In this document: positions 47,156 to 58,497 of the stretch, in pieces
Numbering within the stretch: the first letter of the stretch is position 1
How the letters are laid out: every line of letters begins with the position of its first letter
The notes under the pieces: generated by a model
What the model saw: the letters and a program-made list of their open reading frames with translations, nothing else
Told to the model about the DNA's origin: nothing
Database searches by the model: none
Origin: Cryptomeria japonica
Taxonomy: Eukaryota; Streptophyta; Pinopsida; Cupressales; Cupressaceae
Direction: 5' to 3'
Assembly: GCF_030272615.1 (NCBI RefSeq)
Contig: NC_081407.1
Coordinates: 380,701,179-380,765,178, forward strand
Length of the DNA: 64,000 nt
Made by a program: the position numbers and the translations under genes

Positions 47156-48770
47156 CAAACCAATTACATAGAGCCAGTTTCCTATTTCCTTTTCTTTTTG
47201 CAAGTCCCTTAGCTGAACACCATTAAATGTATCATTGAGTTCTTTTGAATTTTGAAAAAAGAACACTTTTCAAATCTACCATTGTCTTCATTTTGTTTTC
47301 TCCAACTGAATGTCCTACCAAATCTAATGTACACTTCCACAGTTTGTAAGATGCTACCTCTATTTGATGCACCCTTTCAACTATACTACTGACAAACAAA
47401 TATATCGAATGTGTCATTAATTTCCAGTCTGTCTTTCTTGGTTATGTGAAAATCAGTGTTTTTCTCTAATCACTTGCATACAACCCAAGTGCTAATGTCT
47501 TTCTTCTTATTACAGAGGTCTGAGTTTTGTTAATACCTGGTGCGTTTAAGTTTTGGAAAATGACTTGAAAAAACACAATATAGCTTACAGAAAACAATAT
47601 GCCAAACTTACGGTAATTTCAACAAACAGTTGGTGTGCATTCATTGATGGAGATCACATAATAAATGCATTCATTGGCAACAGCTATGCATATCTTTTCC
47701 AATCCATTAATGACCACAACTCCAAGTTATACACAAATTTATTGCTTGTAATAAAGCAGAGAATGAATCAATTTTGGCATTCAACAAACATGAACTAAGC
47801 CAAACCAAACACATCATTAAGGAACCTGATTCTATGAAATACGTTGTGACAATGTATCTGCTGTGTGTTGCGTGTAGTGCCTCCCAATTCTCCCACATTT
47901 AGCACTGAAACTGTGAATCACCCAAGTCACTACTAGGCATCTTCTAACCCTGCATCTTCTAAATCCCTCCAGCACTGTGAATCATTGAGTTTGTAATTTT
48001 GTAGCAGTTCCTTAATTCAACGGCTAACCCAATGCCATTAACCTGCCACTTTGGAGGATTGCTTTTAGTTCCTAAGGCCATGACCCTATTGAATACGTAA
48101 ACTATGCCCAAAATAAACTTTCCCTTCATGTCCCTCAGAGAAAAATGAAATAGATGGACACCTGTGTTGAGGATTGTTGACTAGGGTCCAACCAAGAATC
48201 AATAGAATAATGGCGTTATATAGGCATTAGGCACTTATAAATGAGAGCACAATCCCCTCCTATTGTCCACAGTATAAATTATCAGGTCACCAACCCGACT
48301 CAAGTCTTTCCTTGGTCAAAAGGTCATTTTGCACAACAAATAATCAAAATCTATTATGAAATATTAATAGTGTTCACCACACATACTCTCTGTTACCAAA
48401 TTTTTATTTCAATGATGTCCAAGTTGCTTCTGTTGCCTGACAGATGCCCACGACTAACGAATCATATGCGCCAAGGAGTCGTTATCAGTGATATGCACCA
48501 AGGAGTCGTTATCAGTGAATCAGCCACGAAATTGGAAAGGCCTAATACTTTTTATAATTTATGAATATTTCAAACTCATATTTTCCACCCCAACTTAAAA
48601 CGAAGTGGATAACGAGCCAAGGTAAAACCCCCGAACCGACACTACAACCATCCAAAAAAGCATGCACAGAAGCTCACACCCAAAACTCGGCTCAATAAGG
48701 AGAAATATTTCCAATCGGAAATATTATTATTGGTTTCCACGGCGCCAGTAATAATCGGTTTCGAAAGAGT
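47156..48770. other. Element E interior, no recognisable gene
   Basis: Short minus-strand frames (47232-47417, 47707-47898) show no motif. A short direct repeat CACCAAGGAGTCGTTATCAGTG-type occurs near 48470-48520. Nothing else identified. Confidence 0.4.
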
Positions 48771-49164
48771 TGCTTCAGGATAGATGGAACACTCGCAGAG
48801 TACTCGGCAAGTTTCAAAAACTCGCCGAGTTTTTGAGCTCTGCGAGTTTTTACCACTTTAACTCGCAGCAAAAAACTTGCAAAAACTCGGCAAGTTTCTA
48901 TAAAAAACTCAGCTAGACTAAAAAAAGAGGCCCAAACATGTCAAAAAATTATCAATTTTTGTTCTTTCAGGTCAGTTTCATTCTCTTCATCAGAATATAT
49001 ACATGAAATATAACATTTAAGTATAAGAGAGGAAAAAGACATATTGACTCTTCTACTTTAAGTTATATTTCATGTACATATTGGCAGGATGTTTGAGAGT
49101 GGTTTCAGATCTCTAAGAGTTATAATGCAAATTCTAGGTTTTAGAAGATCTTTTAATTTTTCAG

Positions 49165-49582
49165 ACTTAGTCAAATTTCAGTAATCATTATGCTCCTATC
49201 AACATTCTCTCGCTCTCTCTATCTCACTCACTTTATCTACCTCGAATTTTAGACCTATCTATCTCCCTATCACTCTTCCTCTATCTCCCTCTCTACCACA
49301 CTCCATCTCATTCTCTCCTCTCTCCCCCAAGATCTAGACCTATCTCTCTACCCCTCTTTTTCTCACCCTCAGACCTTAGTCAAATTTTAGTAATCATTAT
49401 GCTCCTATCAACAATCTCTCGCTCTCTCTATCTCACTCACTTTATCTGCCTCAAATATTAGACCTATCTATCTCCCTATCACTTTTCCTCTATCTCCCTC
49501 TCTACCACACTCCATCTCACTCTCTCCTCTCTCCCCCAAGATTTAGACCTATCTCTCTACCCCTCTTTTTCTCACCCTCAGA
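49165..49582 (+). repeat. Tandem duplication of a 210-bp pyrimidine-rich segment
   Basis: The segment from TCAAATTT(C/T)AGTAATCATTATGC to CTCTTTTTCTCACCCTCAGAC occurs twice in a row, rich in TCTC and CTAT. It lies inside the hAT relic ahead of its coding remnant. Confidence 0.85.
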
Positions 49583-49738
49583 CCCCGGCGAGGGGTGCTA
49601 CTCTCAACCTAATTTTAATTTGCAGATGCTTGGTGGCAAAGTTGGGGTGGAAATACCCAAAATCTCAAAAAAATTGCCCTCAAAATCTTATGTCAACCTT
49701 GTAGTTCATCAAGTTGTGAGGGCAATTAGAGCTTGTTT

Positions 49739-50210
49739 GAAGCCATCGACACAAAGAAGAGGAGCAAGTTAGCTCAAAAACGCCTCAATGACCTTGTCTT
49801 TGTGCAATATAATCTTTGATTGCGCGTAAGGAAGGTAGAGGAAGTAGCAAGTGGTCCACTTGACTTGGATGATATAGATTCTTACAGTTATTGGACATCA
49901 CAGGAGCAGCCTCCATTGTTTTCCGAGGATGACATCAGTGATTTGGAGAGACAGGCTATGGAGGAGGAGGGGGTGGATTTGGTTTCACGCTGGATGACAT
50001 TGAAGAGGATGAGGATGAGGATGAGGATGAGGAGTCATTGCCAATGCCACAAGCAGGTGGAGACATAGCTTCATCTAGGATGAAGGATGAGCCAGCCATA
50101 CTGAGCGAGGAGGCACAGTCATGCCCACTGCAGACTTCTAGGACTAGACCCTCTAGTTTTACCTCTCCCCTAGTTTTTGGTAGAGCTGGGAAGAGGAAGT
50201 TGAAATTGTA
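49739..50210 (+). pseudogene. hAT transposase C-terminal fragment
   Basis: Frame at 49739: TKKRSKLAQKRLNDLVFVQYNL, a TGA (49817, CGA expected), then VRKVEEVASGPLDLDDIDSYSYW and an acidic tail. This is the usual end of plant hAT transposases after the dimerisation domain. A short repeat GATGAGGAT (50007-50035) disrupts the tail; GRAGKRKLKL just before a stop at 50210 looks like the original C-terminus in another frame. Confidence 0.7.
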
Positions 50211-50547
50211 ATTTGTAATGATGTATTTACTTTTGGTTTTACAAAAACTATTTACTATTTTGCTTCCAAGCTTCCAACCATCAGCATTCCTTATGAAGAC
50301 GCGATTTTGTAGACACTTTGCATTTAAATATATCTAGAATCAGCGTGTTTTTTTTGTGTTATCATTTATTGACTCATTGGATGCATCTTCTCATTAAATT
50401 TTGCAAAAAAAATGCATTTTTTATTAAATTTAAGTGTGTTTTTAAGTTGCCGAGTTTTTCACCGAGTTTTTCTGAGTTTTTGCCGAATTTTTTCCCAGGG
50501 GCTTGGTGAGTCTAGCTGAGTCACGAGTAGTCCAACTATGGCTTCAG

Positions 50548-51092
50548 CTACCAGGGAAGATGGAAAGTGCTGACAAATACACTGAGACTGGCATCGTATA
50601 AGATAGAGAGTCAATATCACATAAGTCTCTCTAGTCAAAGGAATTCGATGGAAGCAATGAACGTCTTTTAAACACCACGATTCTTTATTCATACCAATTG
50701 CCACTCGGGGAACACAACAACATTAAAATAGGGGCAGTTAACCACAATAGAATTTAATCTGCCATGCCCGAAGGGCTATATTGCCAAACTAAAGATCTTC
50801 AAGCGACCAAGCCAGACTTTACATGTCAAAGAAAAAGAAGATCGTGATGAAAGATATCAGTATGAAGTCGTTCCCTCTTCAATTAACCCCAGAAGAAATT
50901 TGTCGGACGACGGTTGCATGTTGCGGAAGGAAACTCTGATGGCACAAGCTTATAAATAATATTCATCAAACTTTCTAATGACTAAGTCAAGAATTTTATT
51001 AAGTTATTTTATTCAAATATATCATTAGCTACACCAAACAACCAAGACTGCACTCATCTGTGACTCATAGACTTCACAGGCTGGCAGGAAAA
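50548..51092 (-). other. Leader of element E
   Basis: Non-coding sequence inside the 5' LTR of E; contains CACAGGCTGGCAGGA (about 51074), shared with the corresponding leader of D at 55715, showing that D and E belong to one family group. Confidence 0.5.
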
Positions 51093-51107
51093 CCAACTCT
51101 GATACCA
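51093..51107 (-). other. Primer binding site of element E (tRNA-Met type)
   Basis: Minus strand TGGTATCAGAGTTGG, one base from the LTR; complementary to initiator tRNA-Met 3' end. Confidence 0.85.
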
Positions 51108-51108
51108 C

Positions 51109-51768
51109 TAAAATATCTCCCTAGGATATTTGTTCCAAAATTTTCACCCAATGATTCACAGAAATATTAACAACGATTCCGCATGCAAATGATTTCAATA
51201 CACCATCAAATTAATTGATGATCATTAATTTTCAAACTGAAATAATAGTTCTGAATTTAGAAATAAACATGGCATTAAAATCCTTAGCAGAACAACAATA
51301 GAAATTACCAATCCCAACCACAACATTCACAATCGGATTGGACAACCAACAAAAAGCATTTGAAGCTCATGTGAATCACTTGCGTGATAACTCCAACTGA
51401 CAATGGGTTTTCGTCCATTGCCTCCAAGCTCGAGGGTTTGCATCCTCAAACCTGCTAAAAACTAGAGCTTCCCATAAACTCTCCAAGAGAATCAATTTCC
51501 AAACATCAAACGAAGCATGTCCAAAACAATCCTCTCCGCGTTATTAAATAGGCCAACCTTGTGACTCTTTGTTCGTCCACTGACTGTCTCTTGGAATTCC
51601 TTTTTAATAATTAAGTGACTTTACTTTATAATTTGATATTGTCATTAAAGTCACTTTAATCTGCATTAAATAATAATTAAATTAAGTTGTTTTTAAAGTT
51701 ATTATGTTTTGACAACTTAAACTTAATTATTTAATGGATTTCCTAATGTCCCAAAAGGGGACATTACA
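51109..51768 (-). repeat. 5' LTR of element E
   Basis: 660 bp copy of 15251-15903, in the same orientation. Ends AGGGGACATTACA on the plus strand, followed by CGATC. Confidence 0.9.
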
Positions 51769-52184
51769 CGATCTGCCGACTTTGACACTTGGACTTCAAA
51801 TTCAATAATATGCTCTTCTAAATTGCTTGTAGGGTCCATGTTTAAAGTTATTTCCTTCATGGCTTTATTACCTTCGAGCACGTCCTCCAAGGTAAACATA
51901 TATGAAATTGGGATTGTCTTATGAGCACATGTCATTTCCCTTCATTGAAAATCCAAACCATGGATGCTTTCAACAATTGCTCTTAGTCATATTTATATCG
52001 TCGACCATGTCGGCGGTTATATGAACTTTTAAACCAATTTAATTATACAGAAAAGAGGGTGACATCCCCGACTACAAAGTGAACTTAGAAATTCACATTC
52101 ATGTGTACAAGAGCATGTGTTGCAATATAGCTTGGCTCTTGAGATGCAAAATTTTAAAATTTAAAATTTGGCCAACTTGAAAAA

Positions 52185-52693
52185 TTACGGATAACACATG
52201 TCAGTCAAATACAGATTGTCAAAGAAGAGGATATTCAGTCCACCACACATAGTAATCCATTGCCTCCAAGGTGACATCAGTAAACGTCCACAATCTGCTA
52301 GAGAAATCTCTTTCAAATGCCAACCCAAATAAAAGAGTATTTCAGTAACAAATACATCAGCAATACTCATCATCCCTGCAACTAATAGTAGTTCTAACTT
52401 GTGCATCTTCTTCAGCGCAGGCCATACTTGATTGCTTGTAGCCGATCACACTCCTCCAAATGCAAGTCCATAATTGTGTTTAATGAAAGGCAACTTAAGC
52501 AAGGAAATCCTACAGATGGGCAAGCAAAAGCAGCTAGCACTAAACAATTTGTTAAACCGTGTCCACACATGCCTAACCAAAGCACCTCTAAATTAGTGGT
52601 TAAAAATTGTGCCACCAGCTTGGTAAGATCTATGTTTGATACAAGATAACAATTTCGAACACATGTATCTTTTTGAGACCCTATGATGAACAA
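52185..52693 (-). pseudogene. Leucine-rich-repeat protein fragment inside element D
   Basis: Minus strand, two overlapping frames. LTKLVAQFLTTNLEVLWLGMC and MDLHLEECDRLQAIKYGLR are LRRs of the Cys-containing type, and LKEISLADCGRLL and LNILFFDNLYL look like further repeats, as in F-box/LRR proteins. Stops and a frame change make it a pseudogene. It lies within D, where no retroelement coding is expected, so it may be captured host sequence. A further open piece (51770-51935, EDVLEGNKAMKEITLNMDP) runs into the E insertion point. No F-box was identified. Confidence 0.5.
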
Positions 52694-53264
52694 TCATAGA
52701 ACCTGAGGAGTCACCTTTTGTGATACACAGAAAGCCCTACAGATTTGTTTTTTGTTGCATAAGGGATTCCTTACAATGACTAGGTAAATTCAACATGCTT
52801 GCACAAGACACACAAGAACAATTCATCAAGTGGAGGAGCTTGAGTTTGGATTTTGAAGTCTTTATCTTACATAAGCACCCATTCAATTAAAGAAGTAGAT
52901 TTCCCACTTTCAGCACGTTTTTCCTTCTAAGCTGCCAATGTTGTTGCTCTTTCTTCTACCAAGAATCTGGTAGTAGAAAATGAATCAGGCCAACTCTTCT
53001 CTCTTCATCACTTCTGCCTTTGATATTAGGCTGAGACCTTTGCTGAGAAGCTAAAAATTGTTTCTCTTCAGACTTACAGAAAGCAAAATGTGTAGCCCAC
53101 CTTAGTGCTAATGCATGAAAACTATATCTAGTTGAAACTCTATTATTCCAGTTTCAGTCTATAGGAGCAATAATTACTTCCATTACATATTTTGCTAAGA
53201 TACCGGTTCTTGGCATTTTAGGTTGGGTCTGGGTCCTGGTTCTTGCCCGGTCCTAGTCCTCCCC

Positions 53265-53348
53265 GGGTTCTCCCTAGGTTCCACCCGAGTCCTGCCACAG
53301 AGAACCCATCCACCCGGGCAGGACCTGCGTGGAACCCAGGGAGAACCC
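53265..53348. repeat. GC-rich inverted repeat, 32-bp arms
   Basis: Left arm starts GGGTTCTCCCTAGGTTCCAC, right arm ends GTGGAACCCAGGGAGAACCC; about four mismatches over 32 bp and a 20-base loop. Weaker pairing extends outside both arms. Confidence 0.8.
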
Positions 53349-53870
53349 AGGCGGACCCAAGAGAACCCAGGCCTGTGGGTTTCCAAAAACGGGGCCCACA
53401 GGTCATAAAAACACAAAAACCAATAAAAAAATACTTTTTTTAATATTTTTCTAACATGTAAACCAATGTCTCTCTAATCTTTTCCAAAATGCTTCATTGG
53501 TCTGCTCTAAATTCTGTTTTTATCCTCTACATAAGGCTGCTCATATATTCTCTTGTTCTCTCACACCAAGCTATTCTAGACTATTGCAGATCTACTTTTA
53601 TTTATGTCCTTATTATGTTCATCCTTTTGTCCTAATGCTATTCTTATTCATCTCTGTCGTTCTCTAACTTAGGACCCTTTTTTTGTGGTTGAATGATGTT
53701 GTATTATATTATTCTCTGTAATATCTGATATGTTTATAACTGCTGTAATATATCATTGCAGCAGTCACATTGTATATTTCATTTTTGTATGGATTGTATC
53801 ATTGTAATAATCAATAATGGTAGTGATAATTTATAAATTATATAATTATATTTTATAATTTTGATGTTTG

Positions 53871-53872
<2 letters not shown>

Positions 53873-53922
<50 letters not shown>

Positions 53923-53949
53923 ATTAATATGTGTGTGTGTGTGTGTGTG
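53873..53949. repeat. (AC)n, (AT)n and (GT)n microsatellite
   Basis: About 19 AC units, a short AT stretch with ATTAATATG and about 9 GT units, so the locus can itself fold as an inverted repeat. Confidence 0.95.
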
Positions 53950-54055
53950 GACGAACCTGTACCCGTACCCAAGAAAAAAAAAATTGCCGAATCCGCGAAT
54001 CCGTACCCTAATCCGTACCTGAATCTGAACCCGAACCGGTAACTTAGATATTTTG

Positions 54056-55749
54056 TCTTTGTTTTTGTTGTGTATTTTATTGACCATCTTCAACAGCTGG
54101 ATCTGCTGTTCACCCGTGTCGTTTTCTGCATTTCAAAGAATTTATTTATTCCAGCAATATCCATATGAAAAATTTCTCATTTCCCCATTGTTGTTAGGTC
54201 TACCCTTGGCATTCATCATATCCTCCTTATCAGATTCATCATCCAAAGAAGATTTTCCTTTCTCAGACTCATCATGAGAAACTTTTACTTGCTTGTGTGA
54301 TGTTGTATGTTTCTGCTCTTGATGACAGTGACTGTTTCCAGGGCCTCCATCTGACTTTACCTCTTCCTTATTTTAAGCATTTTCCTTGCTATGCTTATCA
54401 GCTAATGCATGTGCTAACTCAGCTTCCCGAGATTCTTCCACATATACATGTCTTCTACCATGGGCTTCCAAAGGCATACACATGCATTTCCAGACCAATT
54501 AAATATCTGACTTCTAGTCAGTATTGCCTGCCCTGCTAGCATAATTTTATCACGATCCTTGGGATACAGAGAAGAAAATGCTCAAACAACAAAGCCCACA
54601 AGATAAAAATTTATAGCTCTGGAAAACCTCTCTGTGGTCTCCATACATGTTGGATCATACCTAGTTATTGAAGAACTCACTGTTATTGCAGCTGCTGATC
54701 CATAAACTATAGATGAGCAGTTTGACCTTTTTGTGACTTGCCTGGGCCAGTGTGCCTAGCTGTTTTGAGCTCTGAATCTTTGTCAACTAACACTTGTCTC
54801 TTTTTTGGAAAGCCTGTTGGGATTCTATTTTGTAGTTGGTTCCCACCTTGAAAGCTTGCTTTGTAATGAGATGGTGTCAAACTTGTGCAACAAATCTTTG
54901 CTACTATCTTCCTTATTTTTTGCATGGTAATCCAACAGGCAAGCAAAATGTTTACTTTCCATTGCTGACTTGGAAATTTTTTTCAAATATTTGTAGCAAA
55001 GATTAAGATTATTAGAGAACAAGAATCAATTGAAACATCCTTCAAAGATTTGTGCCCCTCAACATAGCTACCTTGTAAACCATTCTCACATGGAAATGGT
55101 TCCATCTTTTCAATGTTCAAGATCGTGATGAATGTTTCCAAGACATTGCTAGAAACCAACGAGTATTCTTTTAAATATTGGATCTTTGCATTCAACATAT
55201 AATCTGACTTCTCATTCTGTCCATTGAGAAAAACACCTCACTTGTGTAAGCACTCGTTGATATTTCTACTGCCATCAAAAGTAGGAGTATTACTTTCTTC
55301 ACTTTCTGTTTCAAATCTCTCGTGTCATCCTTTCAATTGTTGCCATGGGTGATTTCACTTTGACACTTCTCCCTGAGTATCTCCAAGAAATTGTCAAAGT
55401 TACCATAGCTCAGAAGTCTTTTGATTCCCCTTGATACTTTGTGATTTTTCACTCTTTTGTAAAAACATGGGACTAATGGGTTTGTGAATGGAACCCATTT
55501 GACTAACTGCTGGTCAATTATGTGAAGCTGAGTTTTCCACTCTTCATGGTTTTCTAGATGAATTTGGATTTGCACGCTACTCTGAAGCTGCAACTTTCAT
55601 TTCATTCTACTAGATTGATGATTCTATCTTGGCTCCTCCCATTTTCCATCAGTGTGTCTTGAAAAAGATCTGCTCTTTTTCCTTCTACCATAATTCTCAA
55701 AATTCCCTCCATGAGTCACAGGCTGGCAGGATCACACCTCTGGTAATAG
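54056..55749 (-). other. Element D interior, 5' part
   Basis: Several minus-strand frames of 65-86 codons (55333-55593, 54983-55198, 54825-55022) with stops between; no domain recognised. At 55733-55749 the sequence next to the right LTR is a decayed counterpart of the tRNA-Met primer site of E. Confidence 0.4.
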
Positions 55750-56488
55750 TGTAATGTCCTAGACTAGTTGCACACAAAACATAATCAAAAAAAACTTGAA
55801 CAGCATTTTTTTTAGTGCAGACACATGATCAATGGAAAACTACAATATTGGTCTGATACAACTCGCTGGCTGTACCCAGTTTACAAATGGGTCTCATTTG
55901 AAGCTACTGAATGGTCTCCACTATGCAGACTGAATGTTCCAGTGTTCGTGGACATGGTACATGACCCTGCTGTCGCCTTGCCCTGCACAAATCTGCTAGT
56001 TGCCCTGCTACTCTGATTATCTCCTGATGGTTTTCATCCCCAAGAGAACAGTACATCCGCCCAAGGCTTTTTCCCAAGCACTAAAGCTGCTGTCACAGCA
56101 TCAAACAGAGTTTTAGTTTTTAATTTCCAAAAGGTCCCTTCACTTTTTCCTTACAGGCTGTTTTGTAAGCCCCACTCTCAGCAACCCCAATCATAGGAAG
56201 TCAGTACACAAACAGTGGCAACTAACTGACAATAAACTCCTCAATCATAGCAGCTAACTGACGAATAACATCTTCAAATTTTTGGTGTTAACTAACACTG
56301 CTTAAAGACTGACTATTTGCACACTGCTGGAAGAGCTGACAGAAATAGCTCCTAACTGAAAGATACACATACTCAGCCGCTTCTAGCTGAAAGTAACTAT
56401 AATTCTGAACAACATATTATCCAATTATTCAGGCCTAAACATCTACTGACAAGACACTTAGTGCTGCAGATTAGAAGGGGGCATTACA
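55750..56488 (-). repeat. 5' LTR of element D
   Basis: 739 bp copy of 11895-12631; ends GGGGGCATTACA, then CTGTG (56489-56493). Confidence 0.85.
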
Positions 56489-56493
56489 CTGTG

Positions 56494-58497
56494 GTATCAC
56501 AACAAGAAATCCTTGTTCAATTTGCACAATATAGAATTCATGATAAGCGATGGAGGTTCTTAAACATTTGTGTTTGCAGATATAATGCTACTCTTGGCCA
56601 GATGCTTTTCATTCTTATTACAAATTTCTTTCAAAGCATGGGGGACTGATTGGAAACCCCAATAACTTATCAATGAAAGAGTATCTGTTTCCACATAATA
56701 TAAACCTTCCTTATACAGAATCCCAATTAAAATTGCATATCATGTGGACTTTTAATGAATACAGGAGTTTCATTACTATTTGATAATCATACAACTGTAT
56801 AAGATTGCAAATTTTGCCAAAAAAGTAATATAAGTCATTCCTTTTGAAGTTATAGAAGACGTTCGTTGTCACAGAATGTAATGGATATCTATTCCTGTTT
56901 CGAAAGTATAGAACTTCATCATCATTCAGATTATATAGCAATATCAACCTTTAGGTTGATAAAGTCTGCTGCATGAGGAGCACACTTTTCGTTTTTATGA
57001 GACACGTTTCAATTTAAACAAAAAACACAGAATAAAATGTGTGAATATCTATCTAAAAAAGTGTAGCTTCATACAACCCTAGAATCGCATCATGCAAAGT
57101 TCTCAAACAAGATTACTGAACGATTTGACATTCTAAACAGTTGATAAATAAGAAGAAAAATAAATAAATTCTTACTTTCCTACAAAACTAGATGACATTT
57201 GCCACGATTGTTTTAATAATGGATTCGTCAGTATAGATAGTAAATTTGTACGAATTGGCATTCTAATGTTACAAACTATGTAAAGCAACTGAATTATAAC
57301 TTTGTTTCACCCATTTGACGAGTGTAAATAAGGAAGCTTATTCACAAAGAGTATTTTTTGTAAAGGACATTTGAAACATCTTAATGTAACCATGTTCAAA
57401 AGAAACTTATGTTTGCATGAACAGAATACCAATACCATCTTGTCCATCACTTTTAAATGAATTCGATCCTTGATATGACTGTCACTGTAAACTACTTCCA
57501 TTGAATAAAAACATCATTTCCTCTGAAATTTTCGTACAATTTCTAGCGGAGGTAAAAACACGCATTGCAGATGCAATTAATCATAATGCTTCTGGCAGAT
57601 TAACTGTTACCTTATTTCAGAAGTTTTCACAGAATCATACTCTGAGATCCTATATCACATACCAGAATCAACAACCAAATGTCTAATATTGTAAGGTAGG
57701 GACCTCCAAGCACGAACAAGTGCCAACTAGCTTCCTGAAAATAGTAAACATTAGAAAGCTGTCATATAAATCTTTGAGTAACTATCTGGCAGTACCATGG
57801 TAGAAAGAACTGAACCAGATATCTATTCCTTCACCTAGAGAGAGAGCCAAAAAATAAAATAAAACCATCAATATTTATGCGTTAAATCTCTCCCATATAC
57901 AAAACAAACTTCACGTATCTTGAGAAGATCAATATCTTGAAAGTGCAATCAGAAGATCTTTTGGAGGAAACAAGGGCTTGCCTTCAAAGGTTTTATTTTA
58001 ATGATCCCCCTCATGAAATCATTCAAAAATCAATCCATCAAAGCAAACTTCCCCTGCCTCAAAACTTGAGGCCATAATTGAATCCAAAAATTCAAAGGTT
58101 GTCTAACCTTTTGATCAGTGACATATTAACTGCCAAACTTTTAAAAGCAGAATATGTTACCTTACTCAGCTCAAGGTTTAAAGTCTATAAACAAACTCAG
58201 TTCAAGTGCTTCAGGTAGAAATTGTGTGAGAGTTTTTGTATCAGCATTTCCAATCACATTCCATGATTCATCATCAGTATGAGGAAGAAATTGGTAGAAA
58301 CTGTGTGAGGGTCTTTGTATCAATGTTTCAGATCAAATTGGTGGAAACTGTGTGAGGGTTTTTGTAACAACATTTCAGAACACACTTCACGATGCTGATG
58401 TAATTGACACAAAAACTCTCAAACAGTATCTACCAGAAGTACTCCAACTCATCCAAATGGAATGTGGAAATATCATATCTATAATTGCAAAAAATTG
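56494..58497. other. Intergenic region downstream of the PPR gene
   Basis: No gene recognised; longest frames about 60-78 codons. Near 58221, 58297 and 58342 three copies of a GAAA(T/C)TGTGTGAG-type unit followed by GTTTTTGTA(T/A)CA lie in what would be the 3' UTR of the PPR gene. Confidence 0.5.

Larger units (their letters stand above)
48779..50539 (+). mobile_element. hAT-type DNA transposon relic
   Basis: Flanked by TGCTTCAG (48771-48778) and GGCTTCAG (50540-50547), an 8-bp duplication with one change. Left end GATAGATGGAACACTCG resembles the reverse complement of the right end (CATAGTTGGACTACTCG). Subterminal copies of ACTCGGCAAGTTT and CCGAGTTTTT occur at both ends, as in hAT elements. 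It keeps only the C-terminal end of a transposase (49739-50210). Confidence 0.7.
15251..51768 (-). mobile_element. Element E: LTR retrotransposon nested in D, TSD CGATC
   Basis: LTRs at 15251-15903 and 51109-51768 are direct copies; outside them CGATC is duplicated (15246-15250 and 51769-51773). The primer site TGGTATCAGAGTTGG (minus, 51093-51107) is one base from the right LTR, giving minus orientation. Its own interior is reduced to about 51108-47156, including a hAT relic, plus four bases on the left before element B; no Gag or Pol is left, and no polypurine tract is next to the left LTR, so the 3' interior has been lost or displaced. Confidence 0.88.
53195..54047. mobile_element. Non-autonomous hAT-type element with perfect 8-bp TSD
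   Basis: ATATTTTG is duplicated at 53187-53194 and 54048-54055. Terminal inverted repeats CTAAGATACCGGTTC and GAACCGGTAACTTAG match at 14 of 15 positions. Inside: a GC-rich inverted repeat (53265-53296 with 53317-53348), an A/T-rich centre, a dinucleotide repeat and, near the right end, repeated ACCCGTACCC-like words. No coding capacity. Confidence 0.85.
11895..56488 (-). mobile_element. Element D: outermost LTR retrotransposon of the nest, TSD CTGTG
   Basis: Two direct LTRs (11895-12631 and 55750-56488) begin TGTAATGTCCTAGACTAG and end CATTACA or AATACA, and are flanked outside by CTGTG (11890-11894 and 56489-56493). Without the nested element E the unit is about 8 kb. The leader left of the right LTR is homologous to that of E (shared GGCTGGCAGGA), with a decayed primer site, so orientation is minus. 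No gag or pol is visible; the interior holds fragments of cell-gene-like ORFs (12757-13997 and 52185-52693), so it looks non-autonomous. By eye its LTRs differ more from each other than those of E or A, as expected for the oldest insertion. Confidence 0.85.

Noticed and set aside
53195-53443. Overlapping ORFs on both strands with Arg/Pro/Gly repeats
   Set aside because: Produced by the GC-rich inverted repeat of the hAT-type element.
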